Assembly (NCBI GenBank): GCA_028875175.1
Contig: JAPPFO010000176.1
Span: forward strand, 1-10,579
From: Chloroflexota bacterium
GTDB lineage: Bacteria; Chloroflexota; UBA11872
Reading direction: 5' to 3'
Length of the DNA stretch: 10,579 nucleotides
Below, one piece after another: positions 8,251-10,579 of this stretch. The notes under the pieces were generated by a model. The model saw only the letters and a list, made by a program, of their open reading frames with translations, ran no database searches and was not told the origin of the DNA. The position numbers were made by a program, and so were the translations under genes. How positions within the stretch are numbered: the first letter of the stretch is position 1; each line of letters begins with the position of its first letter.

Positions 8251-8400
8251 TCAGAAAAAGGTCAGCAGCACTATCACGGTTGCGCGAAGCAGCCAGATCA
8301 GGCCCCGTTGCCACGCGGGAACGCTTGGCGGCGGACGCTCGACGAAAAGGACGACGACTACGACGGTGGTGGAGACTTCGGTGTCGGGTCTGTTGCTCAT
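8251..8400 (-). CDS. Possible small membrane protein (49 residues)
   Basis: An ATG at 8400 on the minus strand opens 49 codons ending in TGA at 8251-8253, tail to tail with the integrase (37 bases between stops). The product begins MSNRPDTEVSTTVVVVVLF, passes a Pro-rich turn, and ends in a plausible transmembrane helix (GLIWLLRATVIVLLTFF). About three quarters of codons end in G or C, consistent with coding sequence in this genome. Against it: no Shine-Dalgarno sequence is visible before the ATG, and a short ORF of this size can arise by chance. I recognise no family. If real, it would be a single-pass membrane peptide of the kind often found in accessory regions. Confidence 0.35.
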   Translation of the reverse strand: MSNRPDTEVSTTVVVVVLFVERPPPSVPAWQRGLIWLLRATVIVLLTFF

Positions 8401-8642
8401 GTTGGAAATCTGTGGGTAACGCTCGTTCGAGCCCTATAAGAGTGTTCTTTCCCTGGCGGCGAAATCCGGCCTAAAAGTGTCTGGGCGTGTTCGCAACATC
8501 CGACCGGCGGGTGGGAATCCACGGTGGGACGCGTTCAGACTGGGGTCGAGGATCCGTTGGTGGCCGAGTCGAGATCGGCTCACGGCGTGGCAACGTAGGC
8601 GGACTCAGCCGACGGCTGGGAAACCGCGCGGCTGTTTGAGGG

Positions 8643-8689
8643 ACGCGGCTAGAGGGAGCGGCCAACGCTGGCCGCGCCGCGCTCCGCGT
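8643..8689. repeat. Nested inverted repeat with a 7-bp perfect stem
   Basis: The inner hairpin GCGGCCA-ACGC-TGGCCGC spans 8658-8675, and the outer arms ACGCGG/CCGCGT flank it. Alternative pairing GGAGCG (8655-8660) with CGCTCC (8680-8685) is also possible. No T-run follows on either strand, so it is not an obvious terminator. Confidence 0.45.
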
Positions 8690-8806
8690 GAAACTACGTC
8701 GGCGTGACGTGACAACCGGGTCCGCGCCGTGGCTAGATCATGACGGACTTTGCGATTCCGGCCTCGTGGGGTTGGTGCGGCCAGGGCGCGGAGTGTCGGA
8801 GTGGAC

Positions 8807-8814
8807 GGAGGAGG
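8807..8814 (+). promoter_or_regulatory. Strong ribosome binding site for the HNH gene
   Basis: GGAGGAGG followed by five bases and GTG at 8820. This is the best Shine-Dalgarno match in the right half of the window and decides the start of the HNH gene over ATG 8688. Confidence 0.65.
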
Positions 8815-8819
8815 CCGGC

Positions 8820-9563
8820 GTGCCCTTTTCCCGGAAGACCAAGACGAACGTTCGCAAGCGGGCATGGTTTGCCTGCTGCATCTGCAGGAGAATCAGCCTG
8901 AGCCTCGAAGTGCACCACATTCGACCGGAGACCGCCGGAGGCTCGGACTTGGAGGAGAACGCAGCGCCGCTATGCGCTTCCTGTCATCGGTCGTTTGGCG
9001 GCAACCCGGACCATCGAGCGCGCATAGGCGAGATGAGGGATCACTGGTACGAGGCTTGTGGGGCTCTGTTCCAGACTGATTCCGATCCTGACGAGGTGTT
9101 CCGGTCAATCCATGAGCTGTTTTCCCTGGAGGATTTGCAGCGATTGACGGTTCACAATCCGACCTATGTGCTCGGGGGCACCGCGGACGGGGGGCTCCAC
9201 GCGACGAGGTTCTCGTTCAGCGGCGAGGAATACGTGCATCCGCTGATCGTGAGGGAACTCCTGGGGTGGATCTCCGACAGCGGCGCGACAGTCGTAGGAG
9301 TGGACCTCGAGGCGGCGAACCGAAGCAACAGGTTCCACGGCGATTTCGCGGTTGGCGATGATCGGGAGACGATGAGGGTTCGGTGGGAGGACGGCACCTC
9401 CGCCTTCCGGTATAGACACGTGGCCACGACACCGTCAGGCGTGGAGATAGTCGAATGTCACGACTGGCTGGGAGGAAGCGGCGTGTTCGGTACGGTCGCG
9501 CTGTTCAGTCTCGAGTTCGACCGTGCGATGAGATGGGGAAACGAAAGCGCCGTCGGTCCGTGA
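8820..9563 (+). CDS. HNH endonuclease with an unrecognised C-terminal domain
   Basis: I place the start at GTG 8820 because GGAGGAGG (8807-8814) lies five bases upstream and the protein then opens MPFSRKTKTNVRKRAWFACC, a natural start for an HNH protein. The frame stays open upstream to ATG 8688, but those extra 44 codons look non-coding. The 247-residue product has an N-terminal HNH fold: zinc-type Cys19/Cys22 and Cys52/Cys55, the VHHIRP motif at 31-36 (His33 the likely catalytic base), AGGSD, Asn47 and His56 (LCASCHRSF). Such domains cut DNA using one metal ion. Residues about 95-247 form a separate predicted alpha/beta region (FRSIHELFSLEDLQRL, YVLGGTADGGLHATRFSFSG, VVGVDLEAANRS, VRWEDGTSAFRYRHVATT) that I cannot assign. 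The gene sits between two recombinases in an accessory setting. Homing, restriction/defence or an element-borne nuclease are all possible; none is shown. Confidence 0.82.
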   Translation: MPFSRKTKTNVRKRAWFACCICRRISLSLEVHHIRPETAGGSDLEENAAPLCASCHRSFGGNPDHRARIGEMRDHWYEACGALFQTDSDPDEVFRSIHELFSLEDLQRLTVHNPTYVLGGTADGGLHATRFSFSGEEYVHPLIVRELLGWISDSGATVVGVDLEAANRSNRFHGDFAVGDDRETMRVRWEDGTSAFRYRHVATTPSGVEIVECHDWLGGSGVFGTVALFSLEFDRAMRWGNESAVGP

Positions 9564-9579
9564 TCGGAGTGTCCTAAAG

Positions 9580-9714
9580 GTGCTGGGGCAGTTCTCGCTC
9601 GGAGACCGCTACCGAGGAGATGTCTCGTACCGGAACGGACTACTGGACGTCGGCCCTGATCGCGGATGGTTCAGCCTCGGCGAAAAGGCGGCGTGGAGAC
9701 TGCCAGTGCTGTAG
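9580..9714 (+). CDS. Possible 44-residue ORF directly downstream of the HNH gene, or a gene remnant
   Basis: GTG at 9580, 16 bases after the HNH stop, opens 44 codons ending in TAG at 9712-9714. GGAG (9566-9569) lies ten bases before the start, a marginal spacing. The translation (MLGQFSLGDRYRGDVSYRNG, then LLDVGPDRGWFSLGEKAAWR and LPVL) has the mixed composition of a real polypeptide, and about 73% of codons end in G or C. The frame is open back to a stop near 9528, so it may instead be the tail of a degraded gene cut by the neighbouring recombinase element. It ends five bases before the stop of that convergent recombinase. I recognise no family. Confidence 0.3.
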   Translation: MLGQFSLGDRYRGDVSYRNGLLDVGPDRGWFSLGEKAAWRLPVL

Positions 9715-9719
9715 GTTGG

Positions 9720-10579
9720 TTACACGCAGTAGCGCAAGGTGATCTCGGGCCTGAGGTGCCCCATCTCCTCCGAGATGATGGCGAGCGCGAGGCGGCGCTC
9801 GGCGTGGTGCATCAGTTCCCGCATCCTGAATTGGGCATACGAGTACCGCAGCCCGTGCGCGCCGCGGCTCTTGCCGATTGCTTCCGTGCTGGCCGTTGAG
9901 AACGACGCGCTGAACGACTGTCCGCCGCCGATTTCGTAGCGCCGCAGGTAGCGCACGCCGCGATCGACGACGGGTGCCGGTGCGTCCAGCCGGCGTTCCT
10001 CGAGGCGTTGGGCGAGCCGTTCGGGCAGCATCACTTCGCGCACCAGCCCGCCCTTCCCCGCCACGGTGTAGACGACGCCAGAGCGGCCGGCGAACTTCAT
10101 GCCTTCGGCGGCGGTGCCGGTGAGATGCGAGCGGTCGCTGCGGTCGTCCGGCGGCTGTTCCCCGGGGCGGGCCAGGGTGAGCAGCTCGTGCGCGCGAATC
10201 CCCGAGGCGTGGGCGATCTCGGTTGCGAAGGGCGTTGCGTGCGTCCTGGCGCGCGGCGACAGCGTGAACCTGCGCCGGGGAGTAGGCGCGGGGCCTCGGC
10301 CGGTGCGGCTCGGCGGACTTGACCACCGGCAGCCTGGCGCCCGGCGGCATCCGCCCGGTGACGTTCACCATCATGGCCTGCAACGCTTGGCGCTCCATGT
10401 CCAGCGTCTTCTGTCCCACTTGCCCGGCGCGGCCTTTCAGGTAGGCGACGGCCCGCTCGGGTGTCAACGCGGTCAGCCCCACGTCGAGCCGCGCGGCGAT
10501 CTGCGTCAGCCGCTCCTGGTAGTGTCTCGCGGTGCCGACCGATTGGATGCGGCAGCCCTGCAGCCGCTTGACGATGCCG
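9720..10579 (-). pseudogene. Frameshifted tyrosine recombinase (5' end off window)
   Basis: The gene enters from the right edge in one frame: GIVKRLQGCRIQSVGTARHY, then LTPERAVAYLKGRAGQVGQK, a helical N-terminal core-binding domain, reaching PRAYSPAQVHAVAARQDARNAL. At about 10227 the homologous sequence moves to another frame, ATEIAHASGIRAHELLTLA onward, and runs to the stop at 9720-9722. One extra base in CTTC (10230-10227) accounts for it. The catalytic set is intact after the shift: Arg (codon 10196-10194, GIRAHEL), Lys (10055-10053, VAGKGG), HGLR (His at 9857-9855), His in MGHLRPEITLRY and nucleophile Tyr (9731-9729), two codons before the terminal Val. It lacks the DUF4102 arm domain seen in the other integrase's family and is not similar to it in sequence blocks. 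Either a decayed recombinase or an intact gene with a base-call error. Confidence 0.8.

Larger units (their letters stand above)
8401..8819. other. Gene-poor stretch with clustered inverted repeats upstream of the HNH gene
   Basis: About 420 bases with no convincing gene. The second half holds a series of perfect inverted repeats: GCCGA/TCGGC (8563-8567 and 8575-8579), CAGCC/GGCTG (8606-8610 and 8614-8618), GCGGCCA/TGGCCGC (8658-8664 and 8669-8675, four-base loop), and ACGTC/GACGT (8696-8700 and 8706-8710). ACGCGG (8643-8648) can also pair with CCGCGT (8684-8689) around the seven-base-pair stem. It could be a structured leader RNA, a non-coding RNA or recombinase-binding DNA. High G+C content makes short stems frequent, so only the nested 8643-8689 element stands out. 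Confidence 0.4.
7044..10579. mobile_element. Putative integrase-bounded accessory island (ends not determined)
   Basis: Two unrelated tyrosine recombinases (7044-8213 on + and 9720 to the edge on -) face each other across an HNH nuclease gene, small ORFs and a gene-poor structured stretch. This composition is typical of integrated elements. I saw no attachment-site direct repeats, and the right end lies outside the window. These may be two adjacent insertions rather than one element. Confidence 0.4.

Noticed and set aside
7556..8419. A 287-codon plus-strand ORF overlapping the integrase in another frame
   Set aside because: Gly/Arg/Pro-rich shadow of the integrase; all catalytic motifs lie in the other frame.
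8418..8450. T-loop-like GTTCGAGCCC suggesting a tRNA or attachment site
   Set aside because: The flanking bases do not form the five-base-pair T-stem, and no acceptor, D or anticodon arms can be found around it.
8688..8819. ATG 8688 as start of the HNH protein
   Set aside because: The first 44 codons look non-coding, cover the hairpin cluster, and GTG 8820 has a strong GGAGGAGG at five-base spacing.
8820..9563. IscB/IshB-like RNA-guided HNH nuclease with a guide RNA leader
   Set aside because: No RuvC motifs, no PLMP-type N-terminal domain, and the HNH fold is at the very N-terminus of a 247-residue protein.

Overview
This GC-rich, densely coding window looks like a Gram-negative proteobacterial chromosome, probably an environmental gammaproteobacterium. 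That is inferred from an outer-membrane beta-barrel C-terminus, a DUF2339 multi-pass membrane protein and a YejA-like periplasmic peptide-binding protein. No rRNA, tRNA or CRISPR array was found, so the lineage cannot be fixed more closely.

Left half (1-6824), chromosomal in character: the C-terminal barrel of a large surface protein truncated by the window edge (1-771); a DUF2339 integral membrane protein broken by an apparent one-base frameshift near 2550-2575 (1024-3664, + strand); a YejA-like solute-binding protein on the minus strand (3779-5698), which needs a GTG start; and, divergent from it, a 282-residue soluble protein of no family I recognise (5976-6824). The DUF2339 and binding-protein genes converge on 3665-3778. 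The binding-protein gene and the orphan gene share a 277-base divergent region with a perfect 13-bp palindrome inside a plausible sigma-70 promoter.

Right half (6825-10579), mobile or accessory in character: a complete P4-type tyrosine integrase (7044-8213, +); a possible 49-residue membrane protein on the opposite strand (8251-8400); a gene-poor stretch of about 420 bases with several inverted repeats; an HNH nuclease with an unrecognised C-terminal domain (best start GTG 8820, end 9563); a possible 44-codon ORF just behind it (9580-9714); and a second, unrelated tyrosine recombinase pointing left (9720 to beyond the right edge), frameshifted just before its catalytic Arg. The two recombinases face each other across the HNH module.

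The most interesting candidates are the HNH module with its structured leader, the small ORFs beside it, and the orphan 282-residue gene. None can be assigned to a known defence or mobile system from sequence alone. Two frameshifts in one window could be true decay or assembly error.
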